Position numbers and translations under genes: made by a program
Source of the DNA: a virus
DNA: 40,603 nt
Direction: 5' to 3' (one strand)
Virus record (IMG/VR): IMGVR_UViG_3300042884_000935
Coordinates: 1 to 40,603 of that record
Part shown: positions 1 through 5,738 of the stretch, in pieces
How positions within the stretch are numbered: position 1 is the stretch's first letter
Layout: every line of letters begins with the position of its first letter
Notes under the pieces: model-generated
Databases searched by the model: none
What the model saw: only the letters and a program-made list of their open reading frames with translations
What the model was told of the DNA's origin: nothing

Positions 1-154
1 TCAGGAATATCTGACCGCCGTCATGCTGGGAAAACAAGAGGCATGGGCTCGGATGGCCCATTCAATCATTGACCTCCTGGCATCTGAGCCGACACCAAAG
101 GTCGAGCCACGCGAGCTGCCCAACACACGTTATACGACACCCCCTGTCGGATAA
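1..154 (+). CDS. C-terminal part of a small early phage protein (5' end outside window)
   Basis: An open frame enters from the left edge (codons begin at base 2) and stops at TAA 152-154. The visible 50 residues include EYLTAVMLGKQEAWARMAHS and a proline-rich tail, with no domain I recognise. It is followed by an intergenic stretch beginning TAACACCGG, like the spacers between early genes at the right end of the window. This supports its being the end of the same early operon. Function unknown. Confidence 0.55.
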   Translation, partial: QEYLTAVMLGKQEAWARMAHSIIDLLASEPTPKVEPRELPNTRYTTPPVG

Positions 155-224
155 CACCGGACCATCCGTCCCTAAGCCGTTGATTTACAAGGTATCAGCG
201 AATAACTGAGAGGACAAAGACGAC

Positions 225-479
225 ATGAACATGATTAGCGAGATTCGGCGCCGGGTTTCAGCGGATGGGGCGGCGACCATCACCGTCGATGAATACAACC
301 AATTGCAGCGCGAGTGGATCACGCGCACAGGCGCCGAAGACATGGTTGCCGCAGAGCGCGAGCGGTGCGCCCAGGTGTGCGACCTGCACAGCCGACTGAC
401 GTGGAATGACGACCGCAAAACTCAATCTCGCGTGCTGGCGGAAGAGATTCGACGCTGGCCAAACACAGACCCGCTATGA
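225..479 (+). CDS. Small hypothetical early protein
   Basis: 84 residues beginning MNMISEIRRR. The ATG is preceded by GAGGACA about ten bases upstream, a usable ribosome binding site. The protein is charged, with an arginine/glutamate-rich second half (AAERERCAQVCDLHSR) of the kind common in small phage proteins of unknown role. The stop overlaps the start of the next gene as ATGA, so the two are probably translationally coupled. I see no membrane segment or metal site. Confidence 0.65.
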   Translation: MNMISEIRRRVSADGAATITVDEYNQLQREWITRTGAEDMVAAERERCAQVCDLHSRLTWNDDRKTQSRVLAEEIRRWPNTDPL

Positions 480-658
480 CAGACCAGACCGACGAAATCA
501 TCAAGCCGCCAGAGCTGCGAAAGCGGCTGAACGTGTGCCGAGAAACACTGAGCAAAATGATCAAGGCCAAGAAGCTGCCGCCTTTCGATGTGCAGCTATC
601 ACGCAAGACATGCGGTTGGAAGCGGTCAACGCTTCGGGCTGCTGGGGTGGATGTTTGA
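476..658 (+). CDS. AlpA/excisionase-like small DNA-binding protein
   Basis: 60 residues. The core, IIKPPELRKRLNVCRETLSK followed by MIKAKKLPPF, fits the MerR-like winged helix of AlpA/Xis proteins: a helix-turn-helix that selects a site, then a short wing with a Lys-Leu-Pro-Pro turn. Such proteins bend DNA at attachment sites or activate integrase genes. It starts inside the stop of the upstream gene and lies about 300 bp from the convergent integrase, which favours an excisionase (recombination directionality factor) role. The family call is inference from the fold pattern; direct proof of excision activity is absent. Confidence 0.6.
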   Translation: MTDQTDEIIKPPELRKRLNVCRETLSKMIKAKKLPPFDVQLSRKTCGWKRSTLRAAGVDV

Positions 659-689
659 CAGAGTTGGGCTAAAGCCCGGAGAGGGAACC

Positions 690-944
690 ATGCAAGCAGC
701 AGAGAAAAAGGTAGCGATGGCGGCGCAGCTTTACGATATGCGTGACAAGGCACGCCGACTGCTGGGCGAAAAGTACAAACCGCACATGGCCGAGCTTGGG
801 AAGATTTTGAAGATGACTGCTGACCGTGACAAACGTTCGGTGCTGTCGGTGGCGACGGAAGTAGCCAAGAAACGCAACCTGATAGGTATGGACTTGTTGA
901 TGGTGATGGCCGCCGCAGTGGAGCTGACAGAGCCAACGCCTTAA
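690..944 (+). CDS. Small helical hypothetical protein
   Basis: 84 residues, MQAAEKKVAMAAQLYDMRDK onward, predicted mostly helical with basic patches and a hydrophobic segment near the end (MDLLMVMAAAVEL). I chose the ATG at 690 because GGAGAGGG lies just upstream. Before that, GGGCTAAAGCCC (about 666-677) can form a small hairpin that would place the ribosome site at its base. It is the last gene before the convergent integrase, with only 10 bp between them and no clear terminator. Function unknown. Confidence 0.6.
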   Translation: MQAAEKKVAMAAQLYDMRDKARRLLGEKYKPHMAELGKILKMTADRDKRSVLSVATEVAKKRNLIGMDLLMVMAAAVELTEPTP

Positions 945-954
945 ATCCAAACCA

Positions 955-2106
955 TCAGCCCGGAATTAGCCACGCCGCCCAAGCCTCAAGCATGGCGCGG
1001 CGCAACGGCAGATGCTGGGCACGGTTATAGGCTGATTTCACTTTGTTCTCTGGTGCGTGCGAGAGTTGAAGTTCCACGGCATCGGACAAGTACCCGGACT
1101 CATGCGCCCATGTGCTTGCCACGGTCCTGAATCCATGCCCGGTATGCCGCCCCTTGTAGCCCATGCGCGCAATCAGAGCCAACACCGCATTCTCTGAAAT
1201 CGGCCTGTCGGGTCGATGGTCTGCCGGAAACACGTACTCTGACCGGCCAGCGCGCGGCTTGAGGATGGCGAGCAGTTCCTGCGCCTTGGTGGACAGCGGT
1301 ACAACATGATCCCGGCGCCGCTTCATTTTCCCGGCTGGGATGATCCATGTATCGCCCTGAATCTCTGCCCAGCACATGAACCTGAGTTCATTGGTGCGGA
1401 CCCAGGTCAAGGCCAGCAGCTTGAGCGCCAGGACAGATTGAAGTTCACCCTCTGCCGCCAGTCGCTCCATGAACGCCGGAATCTCTCGAGGCTCGAGCGC
1501 GGCAAAGTGTTCTTTCTTCTGCTTGCCAAATGCTCGAGCTGGTTTGATGGCTCGAGGCGGGTTGTCCGTGGCTTCGCCTTGCTCGAGCGCCCAATCCCAA
1601 ACCTGCGCAAGCCACATCCGCACCTTTCGGACGTAATCATGCTTTCCCTTCGCGTCCAGAATGTTCAAAGCCTCGAGAACATCCGCTCGAGATATGTCCC
1701 GGATTGCTCGAGAACCAAGAACCGGCTTCACATGCATCTCATAGGCGCGTCGCTCATTCTCGAGGTAGGACGGCGACAGGTCTTTTCTGCCTGACCAGTA
1801 GGCCTCGTGGGCATCATCCAAGGTCCGGCCTGCTTTGCGAGCCTTCTGCGCGGCTTTCGGGTCTTGCCCGTCTCTCAGTACCGCCTTCACCTTGTCACGC
1901 TTCTGGCGGGCTTCTGCAAGGCTTACCGCAGGGTAAGGCCCGATCACCAGGGTCTGAGCTTTGCCATCGACCCGGTACGTCAGACGCCAGACCTTGGCGC
2001 CGGTGGGCGACACGAAGAGAAACATCCCTCCACCATCGAACAGCTTGAGAGGCTTGCCAGCCTTCGCGCTCTTGCATTTCGCGTCCGTCAACACATTGGT
2101 TGCCAT
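955..2106 (-). CDS. int: P4-type tyrosine integrase
   Basis: 383 residues, the usual length for the P4/DUF4102 family. The N-terminal arm-binding domain (about 1-85) includes KLFDGGGMFLFV and GPYPAVSLAEARQKR. A SAM-like core-binding domain (about 95-185) and the catalytic domain follow. Catalytic residues visible are R237 in TWVRTNEL, the lysine region GKMKRRRDHVVPL, H324 and R327 in HGFR, H350 in LSH and the nucleophile Y360 in SAYNRA, so it appears intact. It should catalyse site-specific integration and excision between attP and attB. Five GATGCCTACA repeats lie upstream of its start and are probably its arm sites. The gene is convergent with the AlpA-like gene. Confidence 0.95.
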   Translation of the reverse strand: MATNVLTDAKCKSAKAGKPLKLFDGGGMFLFVSPTGAKVWRLTYRVDGKAQTLVIGPYPAVSLAEARQKRDKVKAVLRDGQDPKAAQKARKAGRTLDDAHEAYWSGRKDLSPSYLENERRAYEMHVKPVLGSRAIRDISRADVLEALNILDAKGKHDYVRKVRMWLAQVWDWALEQGEATDNPPRAIKPARAFGKQKKEHFAALEPREIPAFMERLAAEGELQSVLALKLLALTWVRTNELRFMCWAEIQGDTWIIPAGKMKRRRDHVVPLSTKAQELLAILKPRAGRSEYVFPADHRPDRPISENAVLALIARMGYKGRHTGHGFRTVASTWAHESGYLSDAVELQLSHAPENKVKSAYNRAQHLPLRRAMLEAWAAWLIPG

Positions 2107-2150
2107 GATGCCTACATCCCTATGTCTCAGTGCCTACCTCGATGCCCACG
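2107..2150 (+). repeat. Integrase arm-site cluster, left (GATGCCTACA family)
   Basis: A perfect GATGCCTACA at 2107-2116 abuts the integrase start codon. Two degenerate copies follow in the same orientation, AGTGCCTACC (2129-2138) and GATGCCCACG (2141-2150), spaced 22 and 12 bp. The same decamer recurs at 2351, 2363, 2915 and 2928. Short direct repeats beside a P4-type integrase are typical arm-type binding sites. Placement over the int start also suggests that integrase could repress its own gene. Confidence 0.6.
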
Positions 2151-2242
2151 CGTAGAGTGTGCGCAAAGGTGGCAGATCGTTGCAAATGTCGGCAAACGGT
2201 CGCACCGACAAGGGCAGATCATAGAGGTACAGACAAGAAAAA

Positions 2243-2276
2243 GGCCCGCAATCGTGGCAAATTGCGGGCCATTTTT
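2243..2276. terminator. Bidirectional intrinsic terminator upstream of int
   Basis: A 10-bp perfect stem, GGCCCGCAAT (2243-2252) with ATTGCGGGCC (2261-2270), encloses an 8-nt loop. It is followed on the plus strand by ATTTTT and preceded by AAGAAAAA, so a T tract follows the hairpin on either strand. It lies between the HNH gene and the integrase and would insulate int from leftward HNH transcription. Confidence 0.8.
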
Positions 2277-2350
2277 GGCGGAGCGAGAGCGAGAGGAACT
2301 AAGGCATTTTCCGCTTATAAATCAACGGTATGTTGCTATCAAAAACATAC

Positions 2351-2372
2351 GATGCCTACAAGGATGCCTACA
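2351..2372 (+). repeat. Integrase arm-site pair, middle
   Basis: Two perfect GATGCCTACA copies at 2351-2360 and 2363-2372 (12-bp period) in the same orientation as those at 2107 and 2915. The second overlaps the 3' end of the HNH gene by a few bases. They are probably integrase arm sites on one side of the recombination core. Confidence 0.6.
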
Positions 2373-2850
2373 AAGTACATCCCTCATGCAGGCGACGTTT
2401 CGCTGCTAAATACACCTCATGCGCCTCCTCCGGCGTCTTGAATCGCCCCAGAGTGCGGTTTTTGCCGTTGTGCCGAATCGATGCGCGGTAGCGGTTGCTC
2501 TTCTTTTCCAGATCAACACCAAGGAAGCCCGTCTTGTTCGTCTTGAACGGCCTGTGAATGTTTTGGTTGTTGGCCTGCCTGGGCACGTCTCGCAGGTTAG
2601 CTATGCGGTCATCCCTGCGGTCGCCGTTGATGTGGTCAATGTGGTTCTTGGGCCAAGTGCCATGCACGTAAAACCACGCGAGGCGCGCAGCCCGATATGC
2701 CCTCCCGCAAATACTCACATACCAATAGCCGTGGCGCTCTACGCCTATGGGCTTGCCAAGGTGGCGCGTGCTAACGCTTGAAAAGATGCCCGTTTCTGGA
2801 TCGTAGCGAACGAAGCCAAAAAGCTGTTTCTGTGTAAAGTCGTTGGTCAT
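2368..2850 (-). CDS. HNH endonuclease with C-terminal AP2 DNA-binding domain
   Basis: 160 residues from MTNDFTQKQL. An N-terminal region (about 5-60) precedes the HNH motif around HIDHINGDRRDDRIANLR (70-87), which has the expected paired histidine/aspartate and two asparagines. Residues 107-157, including KTGFLGVD, RYRASIRHNGKNRTLGRF and EEAHEVYLAAKR, match the AP2 fold found in phage HNH homing endonucleases. It should nick or cut double-stranded DNA and is probably free-standing and selfish. The ATG at 2850 lacks a Shine-Dalgarno site but sits 7 nt from a near-consensus -10, so the mRNA may be leaderless. An upstream TTG start would overlap the promoter. The gene lies between integrase arm repeats, an unusual position. 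Confidence 0.88.
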   Translation of the reverse strand: MTNDFTQKQLFGFVRYDPETGIFSSVSTRHLGKPIGVERHGYWYVSICGRAYRAARLAWFYVHGTWPKNHIDHINGDRRDDRIANLRDVPRQANNQNIHRPFKTNKTGFLGVDLEKKSNRYRASIRHNGKNRTLGRFKTPEEAHEVYLAAKRRLHEGCTL

Positions 2851-2852
2851 GT

Positions 2853-2871
2853 GGCGGATTTTATGTCCGCC
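2853..2871. promoter_or_regulatory. 6-7-6 palindrome over the HNH -10 element
   Basis: GGCGGA (2853-2858), 7 bases, then TCCGCC (2866-2871). It overlaps the -10 of the HNH promoter, as an operator would. The 6-7-6 geometry, between arm-type repeats on both sides, also resembles a tyrosine recombinase core with a 7-bp spacer. I cannot choose between the two from sequence alone. Confidence 0.4.
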
Positions 2872-2886
2872 TAACACGCCTGTCAA
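2858..2886 (-). promoter_or_regulatory. Near-consensus sigma70 promoter for the HNH gene
   Basis: On the minus strand TTGACA (2886-2881), a 17-bp spacer and TAAAAT (2863-2858) match 11 of 12 consensus bases. The ATG of the HNH gene begins 7 bases after the -10, so transcription should start at or within a base or two of the start codon. Confidence 0.75.
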
Positions 2887-2914
2887 ATCAACGACTTACG
2901 CAACTTTCTATCTA

Positions 2915-2937
2915 GATGCCTACACACGATGCCTACA
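2915..2937 (+). repeat. Integrase arm-site pair, right
   Basis: Two perfect GATGCCTACA copies at 2915-2924 and 2928-2937 (13-bp period), same orientation as the other copies. With the pair at 2351-2372 they bracket the HNH gene and its promoter, so the attP core, if here, lies between them. Confidence 0.6.
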
Positions 2938-2945
2938 CTTTCAGG

Positions 2946-2971
2946 CAAAAGAAAACCCGCCGAAGCGGGTT
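2946..2971 (-). terminator. Leftward intrinsic terminator after the structured non-coding block
   Basis: A 7-bp stem, AACCCGC (2954-2960) and GCGGGTT (2965-2971), has a 4-base loop. On the minus strand it is followed by TTTTCTTTTG. On the plus strand no T tract follows. It therefore ends a transcript coming leftward from the region 2979-3440, where no convincing gene exists. Confidence 0.75.
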
Positions 2972-2978
2972 CCCTGGT

Positions 2979-3431
2979 CAGCTTCTGGCGCTGTGCCTTG
3001 CCACTGTAGCCATCCAACGGGGTGCAGGCCCTCGGCTACTGATACTTCCTGCACAGCAATGAAAACCGCAACGTAGCAAGCCAGAGGCTGCGGGCGTGTT
3101 GTTGATGGCGGCCGGGGGACCCCAACCCTACTGCGCCCCATCGGTGCCATTGCGCGACGGCATTCGGCAGCACAGCTTGACCATCAACTCAGCGGCGGGT
3201 TGCGTTCGCGTTAGAAGTCGTGCCTAGCGGGGACCGCCCTCTCGCCTTGAACTGGACCGACCGCCTCCGGTGTCCCGCTTGCGCCATGCGCCGCTGAGTT
3301 GATGATTCCCGCTTCTTTCCCGGGATGGTCAGGACGCTGAACCCTGCGCCAGGGCAAGCGCAAGTGTACCGACGCATCAAAGCTGGAGCACTACCGTTCG
3401 TCGGGTGACCCTTGACCTTGTGACGCGTCAC
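2979..3431. ncRNA. Candidate large structured RNA (or structured DNA element)
   Basis: No convincing gene here; small open frames lack ribosome sites. Several long-range helices can form. 2979-2989 pairs with 3080-3090 (11 bp, one wobble on plus or A-C on minus), stacked on 2990-2996 with 3051-3057 (7 bp). 3006-3011 pairs with 3034-3039. An alternative pseudoknot joins 3022-3028 to 3048-3054 (7 bp). A perfect 16-bp stem joins 3182-3197 to 3289-3304, closing AGCGGG/CCCGCT (3226-3231/3274-3279) and ACCG/CGGT (3233-3236/3268-3271). Another stem is 3369-3374 with 3399-3404. 3101-3108 can compete for 3181-3188. The leftward terminator at 2946-2971 favours a minus-strand transcript, but I found no strong minus-strand promoter. 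I do not recognise an RNA family; it is not tmRNA-like or RNase P-like. Confidence 0.45.
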
Positions 3432-3441
3432 GGACTACATT
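3412..3441 (+). promoter_or_regulatory. Rightward sigma70-type promoter of the accessory cassette
   Basis: TTGACC (3412-3417), an 18-bp spacer, then TACATT (3436-3441), 34 bp before the first gene of the 3475-5637 cassette. The 12-bp palindrome GTGACGCGTCAC lies entirely in the spacer, which suggests repression by a dimeric regulator. Confidence 0.6.
3420..3431. promoter_or_regulatory. Palindromic operator candidate GTGACGCGTCAC
   Basis: A perfect 12-bp palindrome between the -35 and -10 of the promoter at 3412-3441. It does not match the CTAC-N4-GTAG operators of the immunity region, so a different regulator (phage or host) would act here. I saw no second perfect copy in the window by eye. 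Confidence 0.5.
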
Positions 3442-3474
3442 ACATCCATCGCAACACACATCGGAGCAAACAAA

Positions 3475-3687
3475 ATGAACATCGCAGCAGCAAACGTCAT
3501 CATCAACAAAAGCGCCGCCAATGTTGCAGGCTGGATCAATGACGAGGTGTTCTACACGGTCGCTGAAAACGGCACGGTTGCGGTCTGGTTCTCTGATGAC
3601 GAAGAAGCAATTCAACTTGGCGCACGCCACCCTGGCACCAGCGGCAAGTCTGCCGCCACCATCGCCAACGACATCTACGGAGCCTAA
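3475..3687 (+). CDS. Small hypothetical protein, first gene of accessory cassette
   Basis: 70 residues, MNIAAANVIINKSAANVAGW onward, with a GGAG ribosome site 10 bases before the ATG. The sequence alternates small hydrophobic and acidic residues (WFSDDEEAIQLG) without Cys/His metal sites or a membrane segment. It is the first gene after the operator-controlled promoter, and the next gene follows after one base. Function unknown. Confidence 0.65.
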   Translation: MNIAAANVIINKSAANVAGWINDEVFYTVAENGTVAVWFSDDEEAIQLGARHPGTSGKSAATIANDIYGA

Positions 3688-3688
3688 T

Positions 3689-3985
3689 ATGGACGTGAAG
3701 CACTGCGAAGCTGGCCCGGATCACTGCCAGCAATGCGCGTCAGAACACAAAGAGCGTTCAGCCGATGATCTTGTGCACGCGCTTCGTCTCTTTGATATGA
3801 ATTTCCTGCTTGTCGGAAACATTCCTGTTGGAGAGTTTGTTCTGGCCATCCGCCGACTTCAAATCGAGTGCGACAGGCTGAATGACCTGCTTTCAGAAAT
3901 TGGCGACATGGCCCACGACGCCAGCACCGGGCCAGCCGTTCCCGATGTGCTTTGGGAAATCCGTTCAAAGGCTTACCAGCAATGA
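3689..3985 (+). CDS. Hypothetical protein, accessory cassette
   Basis: 98 residues starting MDVKHCEAGPDHCQQC. The N-terminus has a Cys/His pattern (C6, H12, C13, C16, H20) that might bind a metal. The middle is amphipathic helix (LAIRRLQIECDRLNDLLSEI), possibly a short coiled coil. The ATG at 3689 follows the previous stop by one base. The stop overlaps the next start (ATGA). Function unknown. Confidence 0.6.
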   Translation: MDVKHCEAGPDHCQQCASEHKERSADDLVHALRLFDMNFLLVGNIPVGEFVLAIRRLQIECDRLNDLLSEIGDMAHDASTGPAVPDVLWEIRSKAYQQ

Positions 3986-4149
3986 CCCCCAAAGACCCAA
4001 CAGCAGCAAAGCGCCAGCAAGAGCGCCGCGACCGGCTAAAGCTATCCGGCTGGTCGTGGCTTCGCATCCTCGCGCCGAAGTCTGAGCATTCAGCTATCAG
4101 GAAACTTGTTGAGCAGTATTTGGAGAAGAAAAATGTGGAACGTAGTTAA
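3982..4149 (+). CDS. Small basic helical protein
   Basis: 55 residues from MTPKDPTAAKRQQERRDRLK, a strongly basic N-terminal helix, then SGWSWLRILAPKSEHSAIRK and LVEQYLEKK. The pattern resembles a ribbon-helix-helix-like or short DNA-binding peptide but is too short to assign. I chose the ATG at 3982 because it overlaps the previous stop (ATGA) in this coupled gene run. It overlaps the next gene by 17 bp. Confidence 0.55.
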   Translation: MTPKDPTAAKRQQERRDRLKLSGWSWLRILAPKSEHSAIRKLVEQYLEKKNVERS

Positions 4150-4309
4150 AGTGTGGGCCAACGCTGACGCAGAGAAAAGCATGGTCGTTGCCACGCACGA
4201 AACCGAAGACGCAGCTAGGACTGACGCTCAAAAGCGGTTCACCGATCAGTCGATGCCGTGGGCTGCTTTTGTTGTTGAGCCTGCTTTGGAGAAGAAAGAT
4301 GGACGATAG
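4133..4309 (+). CDS. Small hypothetical protein
   Basis: 58 residues, MWNVVKVWANADAEKSMVVA onward. The ATG at 4133 is preceded by GGAGAAGAAAA, and an almost identical GGAGAAGAAAG precedes the next gene, a repeated translation-initiation module. The protein looks like a small alpha/beta domain (VVATHETEDAARTDAQKRF). No known function. Confidence 0.6.
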   Translation: MWNVVKVWANADAEKSMVVATHETEDAARTDAQKRFTDQSMPWAAFVVEPALEKKDGR

Positions 4310-4619
4310 GGAGCTACTTGAGAAAGCGGCTAAGGCTGCTGGGCTTGTCAATGCCTCGTATTTTGCAGGTACTGATAAGTACAAAGAAGGCGTTTGGTTT
4401 GATGACGAGCATGGGCGGTCATGCTTCAATCCTCTAACCGACGATGGAGACGCGCTGCGGCTTGCGGTGAAGCTGCATCTTGAGCTTGATGCGTCAACCG
4501 ATCCTATTTGCGCCGGGGACGGGGTTATCGGAGTGCGCGAACCTTGCGGAACAGACCGATACGCCGCCACCCGCCTAGCTATCGTCCGCGCTGCTGCCGC
4601 TATCGGAGAATCGAAATGA
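4299..4619 (+). CDS. Hypothetical protein, accessory cassette
   Basis: 106 residues, beginning MDDRELLEKAAKAAGLV, an opening seen in many small phage proteins of unknown role. The second half contains GDALRLAVKLHLELD and ends RLAIVRAAAAIGESK. The start has GGAG upstream and overlaps the previous gene. The stop overlaps the next ATG (ATGA). The conserved style suggests a modular early-gene family, but the role is unknown. Confidence 0.65.
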   Translation: MDDRELLEKAAKAAGLVNASYFAGTDKYKEGVWFDDEHGRSCFNPLTDDGDALRLAVKLHLELDASTDPICAGDGVIGVREPCGTDRYAATRLAIVRAAAAIGESK

Positions 4620-4801
4620 GATACACAGTCAAATGCCCTATCTGCGGAGAAAAAGACCGGCCAGAACCGTTTTCAGATCAACACCAGTGCTGGACAAGGT
4701 GTGATTCATGCAAGCAAAGTTATTGGTTTGATGTGCTGAAAAACGCTGCATCTATCGAGCGCCCGAATGAGGAAGCCGCAGCGATAGGAGAACAGAAATG
4801 A
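4616..4801 (+). CDS. Small zinc-ribbon protein
   Basis: 61 residues, MRYTVKCPICGEKDRPEPF onward. CPICG near the N-terminus and CDSC about 24 residues later form a four-cysteine zinc ribbon. An acidic tail with AAAIGEQK echoes the end of the preceding gene's product (AAAIGESK). Coupled to both neighbours by ATGA overlaps. Probably a nucleic acid or protein adaptor; the target cannot be inferred. Confidence 0.65.
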   Translation: MRYTVKCPICGEKDRPEPFSDQHQCWTRCDSCKQSYWFDVLKNAASIERPNEEAAAIGEQK

Positions 4802-5085
4802 TGCCTAAATTGCCTGAGCCTGATTGCAACGCTTATGAGCCCAAGCTTGGGCAATCTGAAGATTACTGGCGTGCATCATCCGTCCGCGCCATCCAAGAAG
4901 AAGCCTATAAGGCTGGTATGGCTGCTGCTGTTCCTGATGGGTGGAAGGTTGTTCCTGTGGTGCCAACCAAAGCAATGGTTGTGCAGGGGGCTGGAATGAT
5001 TGACGACAACGGCGGAAACGCCAGATGGAGCGACATGCGCGAAGCTTGGGAAGCCATGCTCTCAGCATCCCCGGAGGTCAAATGA
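4798..5085 (+). CDS. Hypothetical phage protein of the PDGWKVVPV family type
   Basis: 95 residues. It opens MMPKLPEPDCNAYEPKLG and later has AAAVPDGWKVVPVVPT, then RWSDMREAWEAMLSASPEV. This layout (LPEP opening, WKLVP-like motif, W..ML.A.PE ending) is widespread in small early proteins of lambdoid and related phages, without known function. Translational coupling to neighbours on both sides (ATGA). Confidence 0.7.
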   Translation: MMPKLPEPDCNAYEPKLGQSEDYWRASSVRAIQEEAYKAGMAAAVPDGWKVVPVVPTKAMVVQGAGMIDDNGGNARWSDMREAWEAMLSASPEVK

Positions 5086-5321
5086 ACGATCTTGTTAGGA
5101 GACTGCGCAAACTGAGTGGGCCTGAGTATCCCGAACACATTTGCGGGAAGCTACAAATGGACGAAGCAGCCACCCGCATAGAAGCGCTAGAAGCTGCGCT
5201 TAGACAGGCGCGGTCATGTGCCTACCCTGTTTCTACTGAGATTGATCCTCGTGGGCATCGCTGGTCAGATGCATATCTGGATCAGCTTCTTCCCGCCATC
5301 AACGATCTACTAAAGGACTGA
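5082..5321 (+). CDS. Small hypothetical protein with coiled-coil segment
   Basis: 79 residues from MNDLVRRLRKLSGPEYPEHI. The stretch DEAATRIEALEAALRQAR is a typical short coiled coil in small phage proteins. The start overlaps the preceding stop and has GGAGG about 8 bases upstream. Function unknown. Confidence 0.65.
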   Translation: MNDLVRRLRKLSGPEYPEHICGKLQMDEAATRIEALEAALRQARSCAYPVSTEIDPRGHRWSDAYLDQLLPAINDLLKD

Positions 5322-5322
5322 T

Positions 5323-5637
5323 ATGGAAACTCTTGTTTTGACCGGCGACAACAACACGCCAGCCATGCCGATGATCGAGGCCCAGGTTAACCACCTTCGG
5401 CGTCTTCTGGCTTGGATGCGCTGCGAATGGACCTTGGACGAAGACATGCAGCGCGGCTATCTGAGTGGTGCCTCGGAGTGCGTCCGGCTTGGCATCGCAA
5501 CAGAGGAACGGGCTAGCGAAATCGTCCAGCAGAAAGCCGAGCAGATCAACCAGTGTCCGGCCTACGTTCGGCAGGCAGTGAAGATGCTGACCAAGGCCCT
5601 GCGCGATCATGAGCGGTCATCGGGGATCGTTGGATAG
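5323..5637 (+). CDS. Hypothetical protein, last gene of accessory cassette
   Basis: 104 residues, METLVLTGDNNTPAMPMIEA onward, predicted helical (NHLRRLLAWMRCEWTLDEDM). It starts one base after the previous stop. Its own stop codon lies inside the perfect hairpin at 5636-5658, so transcription or mRNA ends are probably processed there. No recognised domain. Confidence 0.65.
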   Translation: METLVLTGDNNTPAMPMIEAQVNHLRRLLAWMRCEWTLDEDMQRGYLSGASECVRLGIATEERASEIVQQKAEQINQCPAYVRQAVKMLTKALRDHERSSGIVG

Positions 5638-5658
5638 AAGTGAGATTTTCTCACTTCT
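5636..5658. repeat. Perfect 10-bp hairpin AGAAGTGAGA-TTT-TCTCACTTCT
   Basis: The stem 5636-5645/5649-5658 is perfect with a 3-base loop and includes the stop codon of the preceding gene. A close relative lies at 40537-40559. Its loop-side sequence GAGATTTTC is identical, and the two stem changes at positions 6 and 18 compensate each other. No T tract follows on the plus strand, so it may be an mRNA 3'-end stabiliser or protein site rather than a classical terminator. Confidence 0.6.
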
Positions 5659-5661
5659 AAG

Positions 5662-5692
5662 TAAAAAACCCGCTGATTTTTAGGCCAGCGGG
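5662..5692 (-). terminator. Intrinsic terminator of the leftward late operon
   Basis: The stem CCCGCTG (5669-5675) with CAGCGGG (5686-5692) is followed on the minus strand by TTTTTTAC. It lies downstream of the lipoprotein gene, the last gene of the leftward late operon, and faces the rightward cassette. Confidence 0.75.
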
Positions 5693-5738
5693 CAAAGTGC
5701 GGCAACGCACAGGAGACAACGGCAACGTTGTATAGTGT

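Noticed and set aside
1306-2441. Plus-strand frames over the integrase
   Set aside because: Antisense to an integrase with all catalytic residues.
3197-3230. Integron attC-like motif (GTTAGAA near 3210)
   Set aside because: The matching complementary half (RYYYAAC in the right place) and integron integrase are absent.
2941-3431. Small minus-strand frames at 2941-3150 and 3189-3431
   Set aside because: No ribosome sites, unusual composition, and strong base pairing across them suggests RNA or DNA structure rather than coding.
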